The notes: generated from the letters alone by a model not told the origin. Numbered from the stretch's first letter, positions 9,566-18,598 are shown. The stretch: 64,000 nt of DNA from CAVVST01 sp963750995 (GCA_963750995.1 CAVVST010000004.1:1-64000); one strand, 5' to 3'. Translations and numbers: made by a program.

Positions 9566-10259
9566 CGCGCCGGTCACGCTGATCACGGGGACGCGGAAAG
9601 GCATCGGCCGCGTCTTGGTGGAACATTACGTGCGCGCGGGTCATCGGGTCGTGGGCTGCAGCAGGAGTGAGCCGGAGTGGCGGCTCGCCGGCTATCGCCA
9701 CTTCCTCGCCGATGTCGGCGAGGAAGTGGAGGTCGAGCGGCTCTTCGTGGATCTTCGCAAGGACTACGGCCGTCTCGATCACCTCATCAACAATGCCGGG
9801 ATCGCCGCGATGAATCACGCTCTCCTCACTCCGGCCTCGACCGTGGAGCGCGTGTTCCGGACGAACGTGCTGGGGACCTTCCTGTTCTGCCGGGAAGCCG
9901 CTCGTCTCATGCAGCGGCGATCCTACGGGCGGATCGTCAATTTTGCGAGCGTCGCGACGCCCCTCAAGCTCGAGGGCGAGGCCGTCTACGCGGCCTCGAA
10001 GGCGGCCGTGATGTCGCTGACGGAGGTGCTTGCGCGGGAACTCGCGCCATGGGGCATAACCGTGAACGCCGTCGGGCCCACCCCGATCGACACCGATCTG
10101 ATCCGAGCCGTGCCCGAAGAGAAGATCCAGGCTCTTATCGCCCGCCAGGCGATTCGCCGCCGCGGGACGTTCGCGGACGTGCTCAACGCGGTGGACTTCT
10201 TCATCCGCGAAGAGAGCGGCTTTGTCACCGGCCAGACGCTGTTTCTCGGAGGGGTATGA
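9546..10259 (+). CDS. Short-chain dehydrogenase/reductase (FabG-like)
   Basis: This 237-residue classical SDR has the cofactor motif TGTRKGIG near residue 14, the NNAG motif, and the catalytic Ser and YAASK (Tyr-x-x-x-Lys) near residue 150. FabG-type members reduce 3-oxoacyl-ACP to 3-hydroxyacyl-ACP. It overlaps the acyl carrier protein gene upstream and the ligase gene downstream (ATGA), so translation is probably coupled. The neighbourhood favours reduction of a carrier-bound acyl group over housekeeping fatty-acid synthesis. A nucleotide-sugar reductase role is an alternative that sequence alone cannot exclude. Confidence 0.8.
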   Translation: MSQTERDAPVTLITGTRKGIGRVLVEHYVRAGHRVVGCSRSEPEWRLAGYRHFLADVGEEVEVERLFVDLRKDYGRLDHLINNAGIAAMNHALLTPASTVERVFRTNVLGTFLFCREAARLMQRRSYGRIVNFASVATPLKLEGEAVYAASKAAVMSLTEVLARELAPWGITVNAVGPTPIDTDLIRAVPEEKIQALIARQAIRRRGTFADVLNAVDFFIREESGFVTGQTLFLGGV

Positions 10260-11608
10260 CGGCAGCTGCGTTCCTCCTGGACATTTTCCGGTCAAATCAC
10301 ACGCAGGAGGCGATCGCGTGGGATGGCCGACTGTATTCGTACGGCTGGCTCGATCAGACGATACTGACATGGCGGGACCGGCTCGAGCGGGAAGATGTGC
10401 CTCGCGGCGCGGTCGTCTCGCTGGAGGCGGATTTCTCACCCACCGCAATCGCTCTATTCCTGGCGCTAATCGAGCGCGATTGCGTCCTCGTTCCGATGAC
10501 CGACTCGGTCCAGAGCAAAAAGGCGGAATTCCGCGAGATCGCGGAAGTCGAGCGAATCATTTCCATCGATCGTTTTGACCAGGCCTGCTTCTCGACCTCT
10601 GGCCGTTCGGCGCGGCATGCGCACCTTTTGAAGCTGAAGTCGATCGGCCACGCCGGCCTGGTGCTGTTCTCCTCGGGATCCACGGGGAAGAACAAGGCGG
10701 CGCTTCACGACCTGGTGCCCCTCCTGGAAAAATTCAAGGTCCCGCGCCAGTCCAAGCGGACCATCACGTTCCTACTGTTTGACCACATCGGCGGGATCAA
10801 TACGATGCTCTACACGCTGTCGAACGCCGGGTTGCTCATCACGCTGCGCGACCGCGCCCCTGACGCCGTCGCCTGCGCGATCGAGAAGTTCGGCGCTGAA
10901 ATCCTGCCCACCTCCCCGACGTTCATCAATCTTCTCGTCCTGAGTGAAGCTTACAAGCGATACGATCTGTCGAGCCTGAAGCTCGTCACCTACGGCACCG
11001 AGGTCATGGCCGAGAGTACGTTGCACAGGTTCCACGCGCTGTTTCCGAACGTTCGCCTGCAGCAGACATATGGTCTGTCGGAGCTCGGGATCCTGCGTTC
11101 CAAATCCATGTCCTCGGGCTCACTCTGGGTCAAGGTGGGGGGCGAGGGGTTCGAAACCCGAATCGTCGATGGCCTGCTCGAGATCAAAGCGGCTTCGGCG
11201 ATGCTGGGCTACCTCAACGCGCCGAGCCCGTTCACCGAGGATGGCTGGTTCCGAACGGGCGACGCCGTCGAAGCGGATGGGGAGTGGATTCGGATTCTCG
11301 GCCGCCGGTCAGAGGTCATCAACGTGGGCGGGGAGAAGGTATATCCCGCCGAAGTGGAGAGCGTCGTTCAGCAGATGGACGGAGTGGAAGACGTCTCGGT
11401 GTCGGGCGCACCAAACCCGGTTATAGGCCAGATCGTGACCGCCCGGGTCAAGCTGGCGCGGCCCGAATCGCTCCCCGACTTCCGTACTCGGATGCGGCTC
11501 TTCTGCAGAGAGAAGCTGCCGGAGTTCAAGGTGCCGCAGAAGGTGATTCTCGTGGACGGCCCTGTGCACGGGGACCGTTTCAAGAAGATCAGAAGGGACG
11601 AAGGCTGA
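10256..11608 (+). CDS. AMP-forming acid:CoA/ACP ligase
   Basis: This 450-residue adenylate-forming enzyme activates a carboxylic acid with ATP and then joins it to CoA or a carrier protein. Core motifs are visible: the P-loop-like LFSSGSTGKNK, QTYGLSELG, WFRTGD, the hinge ILGRRSEVINVGGEKVYP and a C-terminal catalytic Lys in FKKIRRDEG. It is shorter than typical acyl-CoA synthetases (500-600 residues), mainly in the N-terminal lobe. The ATG at 10256 overlaps the SDR stop. With the ACP and SDR genes it should supply an acyl thioester, probably for the beta-helix acyltransferase next door. Confidence 0.8.
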   Translation: MTAAAFLLDIFRSNHTQEAIAWDGRLYSYGWLDQTILTWRDRLEREDVPRGAVVSLEADFSPTAIALFLALIERDCVLVPMTDSVQSKKAEFREIAEVERIISIDRFDQACFSTSGRSARHAHLLKLKSIGHAGLVLFSSGSTGKNKAALHDLVPLLEKFKVPRQSKRTITFLLFDHIGGINTMLYTLSNAGLLITLRDRAPDAVACAIEKFGAEILPTSPTFINLLVLSEAYKRYDLSSLKLVTYGTEVMAESTLHRFHALFPNVRLQQTYGLSELGILRSKSMSSGSLWVKVGGEGFETRIVDGLLEIKAASAMLGYLNAPSPFTEDGWFRTGDAVEADGEWIRILGRRSEVINVGGEKVYPAEVESVVQQMDGVEDVSVSGAPNPVIGQIVTARVKLARPESLPDFRTRMRLFCREKLPEFKVPQKVILVDGPVHGDRFKKIRRDEG

Positions 11609-11611
11609 TGC

Positions 11612-11915
11612 GCTCGTCTAACGAACCAACAGGAAGACGCGGGGCTCATGCTCTTCATGTTCGTCATGCTTCGCGGTGCTCGCAACCACGGCTATCTGTC
11701 TCTGATTATTGATGCAGAGGGCCTCTGACAGCTCGAGGCCGGGAGGAGCGATGACACAGAAGGCGTTGAGATCCTGCATGCCGGTGAGGCGCGTCCACAA
11801 GCAAGGCCTCGCGTGCTAGTGGCATTGGTCGAGGTGCTGCAACCTGTCCCTGTTGATGTCGAACGTTCTGCTGTCTGCGCCTCCGGGAAGCATGCCGAGG
11901 TCCTGCATCAGGTTC
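11612..11915 (-). pseudogene. HAF-repeat exported protein fragment
   Basis: On the minus strand, reading with one frame change near 11815, the segment gives MQDLGMLPGGADSRTFDINRD followed by LWTRLTGMQDLNAF and LSEALCINNQRQIAVVAS. These are the repeating units of HAF-type extracellular repeat proteins (D-L-G-x-L-P-G-G, then x-I-N-x-x-G-Q-I). Both ends of the protein are missing. It is a decayed scrap directly joined to the scrambled moaB fragment. Confidence 0.6.
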
Positions 11916-11922
11916 TCTGGTA

Positions 11923-12155
11923 TTGACGGTGAGCGATTCCCGTACGCCCGACACGGACAGAGGCGGCCTCGCCATCAGGCAGCTTCTCAAACAGCCCGGT
12001 CACCAGGTGACGGACCACTCGCTGGTGAAAGACGAACCGGCGCAGGTGGCCGCCCAGGCCGTCGATCGCTTCGTAGGTGCCGTCGCGGGAGGTGGATGCC
12101 GGTGCCCCCGGTCGTGATGATCACCTGGGTGCGCACGTCGGCCCGCTGCGCGCGC
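11923..12155 (+). pseudogene. moaB fragment with an internally inverted segment
   Basis: The plus strand from 11923 encodes LTVSDSRTPDTDRGGLAIRQ and on to DEPAQVAAQ, closely matching the N-terminal half of the intact MoaB at 19180. At about 12054 the match breaks. The next stretch of the gene, encoding VRAQ through TQVIITTGGTGI to GTYEAIDGL, is present on the minus strand at roughly 12054-12155. The middle of the gene has thus been turned around in place, and the last third is gone. It cannot encode a MoaB protein. Confidence 0.7.
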
Positions 12156-12214
12156 ACCTGGAACATCCGCGGACGACCGCGACAGACCCGGTACTGCACA
12201 CGGAGGAACTCGCA

Positions 12215-15200
12215 ATGACGGTGATGCCACGACGGGCTATCAACCTTTTCATCACACTGAGCCTGTTGCTCGGCCCGCGGGCCGCGCTTGCCCAAGGGAC
12301 CCAGCTCTGGCAGCAGAACCTCAACGGCACCCTTCTTCCCTTTAACCAGGCGAATTCGGTGGCGGTGGACACCGACGGGAACGTGCTCGCCGCCGGCGTC
12401 ACTGAGAATGCCGGCACCAGGTTTGACTTCACGGTCGCGAAGTTCGCCGCCGACGGGACGCGGCTCTGGCGGCGGACCCTCAACGGCACCTTCGGGCTCA
12501 ATGATCAGGCGTTGTCGGTGGCGGTGGACACCGACGGGAACGTGCTCGCCGCCGGCCTCACCGACAATACCGGTACCGGTTGGGACTTCACGGTCGCGAA
12601 GTTCGCCCCTGGCGGGACCCTCCTCTGGCGGCGGACCCTCAACGGCACCGCCAACCGCGATGACGTGGCGGAGTCGGTGGCGGTGGACGCGCACGGCAAC
12701 GTCCTCGCCGCCGGCTATACCCTGAATACCGGCACCGGCCAGGACTTCACGGTCGCGAAATTCGCCCCCGACGGGACCCCGCTCTGGCAGCAGACCTTCA
12801 GCGGCACCGCCAACGTTGATGACGCGGCGTCGTCGGTGGCGGTGGACACCGACGGGAACGTGCTCGCCGCCGGCGTCACCCGGAATACCGGCAGCGGATC
12901 GGACTTCACGGTCGCGAAGTGTGCCCCCGACGGGACCCTGCTCTGGCGGCAGACGCTCAACGGCACCGCCAATGGTCGTGACGAGGCGTATTCGGTGGCC
13001 GTGGGCACCGACGGGAACGTGCTCGCCGCCGGCTTCACCGAGAACAGCTTCAGAGGCCGGGACTTCACGGTCGCGAGGTTCGCCCCTGGCGGGACCCCGC
13101 TCTGGCAACAGACCCTCAACGGCACCGCCAACGTTGACGACGCGGCGGTGGCGGTGGCCGTGGACACCGAAGGGAACGTGTTCGCCGCCGGCATCACCGA
13201 GAATACCGGCACCGGCCGGGACTTCACGGTGGTGAAGTTCGCCCGCGACGGGACCCTCTGGCAGCAGACCATCAATGGCACCGCCAATAGTGCTGACGAG
13301 GCGTGGTCGGTGGCGGTGGACACGCAGGGCAACGTCCTCGCCGCCGGCTACACCGTGAATACCGGCACCGACCAGGACTTCACAGTCGCGAAGTTCGCCC
13401 CCGACGGGACCCTATTCTGGCAGCAGTCCATCAACGGCATTGACATTGGCGGTGACTACGCACTTTCGGTGGTGGCGGACACGCAAGGCAACGTGCTCGC
13501 CGCCGGCGCCACCCGGAATCGAAGCGACGGCTGGGACTTCACGGTGGCGAAATTCGCCGGCGTGGACGACACGCCGTGGACCGTCTGCGCGCCGGAAGGG
13601 GGCGTGTGCGCCTTCACCGGTACGACCGCCGTGCGCTACGGGGCGAACGGCGCGTTCGTCTTCAAGACCGTGACGGATGGCACGGTCTGTACCAACGCCG
13701 TGTTCGGCGACCCGATTTTCGGGATCGTCAAGGAATGCTCCATCAGAAGCACACCTCCTGTGACCAACTGGACGCTCTGCGCGCCGGAAGGCGGCGTGTG
13801 TGCCTTCACCGGCACGATGAAGGTGCGCTACGGCGCCAACGGTTCGTTCGTCTTCAAGACGTTGACCGACGGCACCGCCTGTACCAACGCGGCGTTCGGT
13901 GATCCCATCTTTGGCACCGTCAAGCAGTGCGATATCCCGAGCACGCCGGGGTGGACGTTCTGCGCGCCGGAGGGCGGCGTGTGCGCCTTTTCCGGCACCC
14001 AACAGGTCCGCTATGGTGCGAACGATACGTTCGTGGTCAGAACCCTCACCGGAGGCACACCCTGTACCAATCAAGTATTTGGTGATCCGATCGTTGGCAC
14101 AGTCAAACATTGCGATATCAACGCGACGGTGTCCCCGTCCGGTGTCGGTCCGCAGGCGGCGATTACATGTCCGGCCGGCGCGTTCCTCATTGCCCCGAAC
14201 CATCCCGGCGACTTCATCCCGTCGATTATCAACTCGCATCCTCCCGGCACCACGTTCTGTCTGCAAGCCGGCGTGCATGCGCTCAACCGCTCCATCACCC
14301 CACGGACCGGGGATACCTACGTCGGTGAATATGGCGCGATCCTGGACGGCACTGGCTGGACGACAACGGACGACACGCAGGCCGCGTTCCGGGTGTACGA
14401 CGATCCAAACGACCCGAACGATCCGAGCGCAGACGTTGACTCGGTGACCATCCGGAATCTCGTGATCCGCAACATGCCCCAATGGGGCATCCATGGGTTC
14501 CGGCTGGCCGATCACTGGACGATCGAATACAACGAGATTGCTTCCAACAGATGGGGCCTCCTCTTCGGGCCGGATTTCACCATCAGGAACAATTACATCC
14601 ACCACAACGTGGGCCCCAACCCGTCATCCCCGAATCCGGCCGAGCGGGGCGGCGGCTACCTGGGCGAGCACGCCAGTAACACGACATTCGACGGCAACGA
14701 GATCGCCTATAACGGCCGGGAACAGAAGGTGGGCAACGCGTCTGCGAACGTGACGTTCCGCAACAATTTCGTCCATCACAACGTGGGCGACGGTATCTGG
14801 TTCGACTTCAACAATACGAACGCGCTCATCGAAGGCAACCGCGTGGAGGATAACGGACGCGGCGGGATTGCCTTCGAGGCCAGCAACGGCGCCACCATCC
14901 GGAACAACACCCTCCGCCGCAACGCGGCAGACGCGGTGTTGATCTCCATGTCCCAGAACGCCGCAGATCTCCAACAACGTGCTCGAAGCGAACGTCGGAG
15001 GGATCCAATATTTCCTCAACTGCGCCGCGCTGGCCGAAGGGTTCGAAGTTCAGAATAATGCGGCGCACGACAACACGGTGGTCATCGGCACGCAGGCCAA
15101 CACGTACGCGAACGGCTTCAGCTACACCTTCTCCTTGTGCACCGCAGCACAGGTTTCGCCGTATCTGAATGGTTCGAAGAACCTGACCTTCTCCGGCAAC

Positions 15201-15311
15201 ACCTACCGCGTGCCGTCACTCTCCGAGAAGTATCTTATTTGGCCCAGCTATACGGATTGGGATGCGTGGCAGGCAGTGGGGCACGATCTCGACGGCAGCA
15301 TATCCGAGTAG
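12215..15311 (+). CDS. Large secreted protein: beta-propeller repeats, Cys-rich repeats, parallel beta-helix; one frameshift
   Basis: A signal peptide (MTVMPRRAINLFITLSLLLG, cleavage after ALA) precedes eight tandem repeats of about 53 residues. Each reads LWQQTLNGT, SVAVDTDGNVLAAG, DFTVAKFAPDGT and resembles the delta-60/SBBP propeller repeat. Three repeats of about 60 residues follow, with WTxCAPEGGVCAFTGT and VRYGANG and four Cys each. The C-terminal 350 residues form a pectate-lyase-like right-handed beta-helix with many N-N and H-H-N ladder residues. GGAGG precedes the ATG at 12215. A frame change near 14965 separates the last 110 residues; dropping one base restores a protein of about 1031 residues. 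It is probably a surface or extracellular carbohydrate-acting or adhesive protein; the substrate is unknown. Confidence 0.75.
12305..13570 (+). repeat. Eight tandem 159-bp coding repeats
   Basis: Eight in-frame units of about 159 bp encode the propeller repeats of the secreted protein. Blocks such as GACGGGAACGTGCTCGCCGC recur almost unchanged at the DNA level. This points to recent duplication or gene conversion and makes the copy number unstable and prone to misassembly. Confidence 0.8.
13577..14130 (+). repeat. Three tandem Cys-rich coding repeats
   Basis: Three units begin near 13577, 13769 and 13951. Each encodes W-T-x-C-A-P-E-G-G-V-C-A-F and CTN-x-x-FGDP-x-x-G-x-x-K-x-C. The four conserved Cys per unit suggest two disulfides in an extracytoplasmic domain. 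The second and third linkers differ slightly in length. Confidence 0.75.
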
Positions 15312-15333
15312 CGGCTGAAGCGGGGCCTCTCTG

Positions 15334-15368
15334 ACGGCGCGTCCGCCGCACTCGGGCAGACGCGCCGT
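15334..15368 (+). terminator. Strong hairpin downstream of the secreted-protein gene
   Basis: ACGGCGCGTC pairs perfectly with GACGCGCCGT across a 15-nt loop, 22 bases after the stop codon. No run of T follows, so intrinsic termination would be weak; it may instead protect the transcript 3' end. Confidence 0.4.
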
Positions 15369-15514
15369 GACCCGGTTAATGGTCTTTGTAAACGGAGGTG
15401 TCGCCGTCCGGTCGGTGCAGTTCCTCCTGGTCCTCCGCGGAGAGTGATGTCGCTTTCGGCCGACCACTCGTGGGCTCACTGCGCGCAGTGCACCGTCACG
15501 ACCGTGTGACTCGT

Positions 15515-15740
15515 CAGAAACAGTCTTCAGTGGCAACGGGTCGATTTCCTCAATCGAACCGTTATGGTCGGCGCGAGCAAGACCGAGGCTGGATCGGGCC
15601 GCGTGATTCCGCTGAACGAACGCGCCCCCATGACGTTACAGACGTGGGCGACGAATTTCTCGGCACGGGAGCCGGAGCACTCTGTGTTTCCGTCCGAGCA
15701 TTACGGACTTGCGGGAAATGATCGGACCGTGACCGGCTGC
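15515..15740 (+). pseudogene. Tyrosine-recombinase (integrase) relic
   Basis: The reading SLQWQRVDFLNRTVMVGASK, followed by KTEAGSGRVIPLNERA and LQTWATNFSAREPEHSVFPS, matches the central catalytic region of XerC/phage-type integrases. The K-T-x-A-G-x-G-R-x-I-P-L strand is highly diagnostic. The C-terminal His-x-x-Arg and Tyr region is missing and the N-terminal DNA-binding domain is not recognisable. It lies 240 bp from a tRNA gene, the usual target of such integrases. Confidence 0.7.
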
Positions 15741-15775
15741 GGCCGGATCTGCTTCCGTGGCCGCAAGGGAACTCA

Positions 15776-15938
15776 GCCATGTGCGCGGCCAAAGCGTCGG
15801 GGTGACGCAGGTCGGGGAGCACATCTGGCTCGCACCTTCCTGCACCACGATTTGGGCTACTTTGATGATGAGACGTGTCGGCTAGAGCCGATCGAGAATC
15901 CGTTCGGACCGAAACTGTTACCCATCCGCTCGGAATAA
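15776..15938 (+). pseudogene. C-terminal tail of an IS481/IS3-type transposase
   Basis: With one frame change, the reading is VRGQSVGVTQVGEHIWL then LHHDLGYFDDETCRLEPIEN and NPFGPKLLPIRSE. This is the usual C-terminal tail of integrase-core transposases that follows the DDE domain. No core domain is present, so only the distal end of an insertion element is left, immediately before tRNA-Arg. Confidence 0.6.
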
Positions 15939-15976
15939 ACTGCCACCCATCTGACCAGAAAGTGACCTGTAAAGAC

Positions 15977-16053
15977 TGGCGCGCCCTGCAGGACTCGAAC
16001 CTGCGACCTCCTGGTTCGTAGCCAGACGCTCTATCCAGCTGAGCTAAGGGCGC
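15977..16053 (-). tRNA. tRNA-Arg (anticodon ACG)
   Basis: On the minus strand the acceptor stem GCGCCCT pairs with AGGGCGC and is followed by G and an encoded CCA. The anticodon stem TCTGG/CCAGG encloses the loop CTACGAA, giving anticodon ACG, which is read after deamination as inosine for CGN codons. The T loop GGTTCGAATCC is canonical. It is the first clearly conserved feature after 16 kb of mobile debris. Confidence 0.95.
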
Positions 16054-16207
16054 GAAGCGGGAAACGAGAGACTCTAATGCAGTACATCCGCCCTGCCGCG
16101 CCGGGCGGCGGGCGCACAAACATCAACTATATCACCGCGTTTCCAGTCCCCTCATAGGGAAGGCATCAAGCCGGATCTGGCGCCGTTCTTGATCTGATTC
16201 GCCGTCG

Positions 16208-16393
16208 ATGCCGCCCGACGCCCCGCGGCCGCACCATCCGCCGTTTTCACAACGGAAGCAGAGCGTGTGTCCGCGCTGCGACCATGCGGATATCGAGGCG
16301 CTGCCGCCGAACAACCCGGGCAGCGACCAGGAATGGTTCAGATGCGGTGCCTGCGATCACATGTGGTCGCAGCGGCGCGATCGCACCGAATAG
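16208..16393 (+). CDS. Small zinc-ribbon protein
   Basis: This 61-residue protein contains CPRCDH and, 22 residues on, CGACDHMWSQRRD. Two Cys-x-x-Cys pairs should bind one zinc in a rubredoxin-like ribbon resembling the small ribbons of TFIIS-like or MJ0042 type. The rest is short and Pro-rich at the N-terminus. No function can be assigned; a nucleic-acid or protein-binding role is the usual one for such ribbons. It is not clearly linked to its neighbours. Confidence 0.55.
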   Translation: MPPDAPRPHHPPFSQRKQSVCPRCDHADIEALPPNNPGSDQEWFRCGACDHMWSQRRDRTE

Positions 16394-16445
16394 GGACACG
16401 GCTCCGACGTGTGACGCCGCTATAATCGCGGCGATCCCACCAGCC

Positions 16446-16895
16446 ATGAACGCCCGGAAGTCACGCGGTTTGAGAGACGTGTTGCTCGTTGCCGCATGCG
16501 CCGCGATCGGAGCCGACGCGCTGCTGAACGCGGCCGTCGAGGAGCTGCAATACGAGGGCCTCGTGGTCGTCGGGCCCGACGGAAATGGGTGGGTCTCTGC
16601 GAGGTTTCCCACGACGGTTGGCGGCGACGACGTCACCTACTACCTCGATGTGTGGATCGGCTGCGGCGGCGACCCCGCCATCGAGCTGGAGCAGGCGTGC
16701 CCGCCCCCGGTCAAGGCGCTGGGCGTGACCCTGAACGGCGAGGTGGTGTTCCGGAAGGTCTCGCTCTCGGCCGTCGAACGCACGGAAATTGTCCTCAACC
16801 TTGCCGGAACCAGCGACAACGAGATCACGGTGAGCGCCGAGGGCGACCGCGGCGCCGCCGCGCGATTTGCCGTCGTGTCAGCGCGGCGGGAATAA
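16446..16895 (+). CDS. Hypothetical protein with Cys pair, possibly exported
   Basis: This 149-residue protein starts MNARKSRGLRDVLLVAACAA. The basic N-terminus followed by a short hydrophobic stretch could act as a signal, but the hydrophobic core is weak. The remainder is predicted beta-rich, with WIGCGGDPAIELEQACPPP possibly forming a disulfide. I recognise no family. It stands alone between the zinc-ribbon gene and a long non-coding stretch. Confidence 0.45.
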   Translation: MNARKSRGLRDVLLVAACAAIGADALLNAAVEELQYEGLVVVGPDGNGWVSARFPTTVGGDDVTYYLDVWIGCGGDPAIELEQACPPPVKALGVTLNGEVVFRKVSLSAVERTEIVLNLAGTSDNEITVSAEGDRGAAARFAVVSARRE

Positions 16896-17429
16896 CGGCG
16901 CGGACAGGCTCTCGGCGCAGGACAGGTCCTCCCCCAACCCGGTGACTGACTCTTGGCCACGCTGCGTAATTTCTCCAACCCTCATACCAGCCTCCACCCT
17001 GAGTCTCAGGCCTTTTCGATGAGCCGGGCCGGGCGCATCTGCCATTCTGTGCGGGAGCGAAGCGTGGCACATTTCCTGCCGGGACAGTGGAGTAAGCCGA
17101 TACGACAAAAAGACGAGCCTCGATGACAGGTTTGTCAGGGCGAGGACCGCGGGGGTCGTCACGTCACCCGGGGCCACGGACAAAGCTGCGACCAGCGGCA
17201 TGCGGGGTCTGATCGCCAGACGGCATGACATTCGCTGAAGTCGCCGGCTGTTCTCTGGTGTATTCGCAAGAAGCGCCGCTTTCGCGATGCAGGAGTGTGA
17301 AGGCGGCCGCGCGCGGCAGGGACGCCGACACCATCGCATCTCGGTAGGGCACAGGGACGATCAACGTGGAACCACGCGGCGCCGTCGAGTGGCGATCGAC
17401 ATCGCTGGACAAGGGGGAAGGTAAGGTCT
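16896..17429. other. 534-bp stretch without a supported gene
   Basis: The open frames here (for example 16878-17339 on the minus strand) show no recognisable motif and no ribosome-binding site. I see no RNA gene or insertion element. The last 30 bases carry AAGGGGGAAGG, which serves as the ribosome-binding region of the next gene. Confidence 0.4.
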
Positions 17430-18407
17430 GTGAAGAGATTTGATTTTCGTGCGGCATCCATCGTGTTGTTGCTGGGCACATGCTTTAGCCTGGTCACGTA
17501 TTCAGCACCGGCCCCCCTCCCGCAGGGCAATAACGGCATTGCGGCATCGTATCCAAATGATGCCGGCATCTCGGCGAACCCGGCTGTTCTGTTTGCGGAT
17601 GGATTCGAAAGCTACACGTCAGCGAGTCAACTCACCAGTTCCGGAAATTACAACGGCTATTACCAGGGTTCAAACATCGCGTTTGACACTTCCACCTTCT
17701 TCGGCGGCGCAAAAGCTCTGAGGATGAGAATGCCCGCCACTGGCAGCGAAGTGGCCAACGCCGTTGTCAAGAACATCTCTCCGACCCGAGACGTGATGTT
17801 CATGCGAGTGTACGCGCGTTATCAGAACAACTATGCGGGCATCAACTCCGCACATAACGGATTGCGCATGACGGGCGCTTATACCGGACCAGGCAGGAGA
17901 CCGAACGGTCGTGATTTCTTCCTCGTCACGATTGAAGATTCCAGATGCTGCTCGGATCCGGAGCCTGGCTACACCCACGTCTATGTCTACCATCCAGAGC
18001 AGGATGATGTGTATGGAGAACATTGGTTCCCGGATGGATCAACCGCCAACGGATCGCAATCTTTCGGGCCGGATTTTGTCGCCAGGCCGAAAGTGGTTCC
18101 GGCCAGAGGGGTATGGATCTCCTATGAGCTGATGGTGCAGATGAACACCCCGGGCAGCAGGGATGGGCGCGTCGCGATCTGGCAGAACGGCAATCTGATC
18201 GCAGACTGGGTGAACCTGCGTTTCAGGGACGTATCAACGGTAAAGATCGATCAAATCCAGCTCGAAAATGGAGGGCAGGGATCGACTCAACAGAATGACA
18301 AGTGGTACGACAATCTCGTGGTCGCCACGTCGTACATCGGTCCCATGTCCACCGGGGTTTCGACGCCGGCGGCGCCAACCAATCTCCGAATCACCACCAC
18401 CAACTGA
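17430..18407 (+). CDS. Secreted protein with a concanavalin-like/polysaccharide-lyase-like fold
   Basis: This 325-residue protein starts at GTG. It has a signal peptide (MKRFDFRAASIVLLLGTCFS, cleavage near TYSA) and one beta-sandwich-like domain. Features such as LFADGFESYTSA near residue 60, ALRMRMP, and VRISYELM-type strands near residue 230 ending in KIDQIQLENGG recall concanavalin-like domains of secreted alginate or heparin lyases and LamG proteins. No catalytic residues can be assigned with confidence. The C-terminus, TPAAPTNLRITTT, resembles the start of a fibronectin type III domain, so a longer protein may have been truncated. No neighbour indicates its substrate. Confidence 0.6.
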   Translation: MKRFDFRAASIVLLLGTCFSLVTYSAPAPLPQGNNGIAASYPNDAGISANPAVLFADGFESYTSASQLTSSGNYNGYYQGSNIAFDTSTFFGGAKALRMRMPATGSEVANAVVKNISPTRDVMFMRVYARYQNNYAGINSAHNGLRMTGAYTGPGRRPNGRDFFLVTIEDSRCCSDPEPGYTHVYVYHPEQDDVYGEHWFPDGSTANGSQSFGPDFVARPKVVPARGVWISYELMVQMNTPGSRDGRVAIWQNGNLIADWVNLRFRDVSTVKIDQIQLENGGQGSTQQNDKWYDNLVVATSYIGPMSTGVSTPAAPTNLRITTTN

Positions 18408-18430
18408 CATGAGTGGCGCTCCGGTTGGTC

Positions 18431-18598
18431 GGCACCGGTAACGCCTTCTGAATCTCGTCCCGTCCGACCCGCTTCCCGCCGTTTTCCGCCAGCAGGCAGT
18501 GCAGCTTGAACGGCTTGGCTGCAGCCGGACCAGACGGCCGTCCTTGTACAACCCGCCGGCCGCCGTATCGAGCTCGAAGATTCCGAAGCGGAGAATCT
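18431..18598 (-). pseudogene. Winged-helix (ToxR/CadC-like) DNA-binding domain relic
   Basis: On the minus strand the reading LRFGIFELDTAAGGLYKDGR then LVRLQP, and after one frame change KPFKLHCLLAENGGKRVGRD, matches the OmpR/CadC-type winged helix found at the N-terminus of many acidobacterial regulators. Only this domain remains, with no start codon and no effector part. Confidence 0.55.

Noticed and set aside
11987..13108. A 373-codon minus-strand frame with regular repeats opposite the secreted protein
   Set aside because: The repeat pattern is the antisense image of the propeller repeats. The plus strand has a signal peptide, a ribosome-binding site and recognisable domains, so the minus frame is not a gene.
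12305..13570. Regular repeats considered as a CRISPR array
   Set aside because: The period is 159 bp, the repeats are in frame and coding, and there are no short unique spacers.
16878..17339. A 153-codon minus-strand frame in the gap before the lectin-like gene
   Set aside because: It has no ribosome-binding site and no recognisable motif, and it overlaps the end of the gene on the other strand. I cannot support it as a gene.
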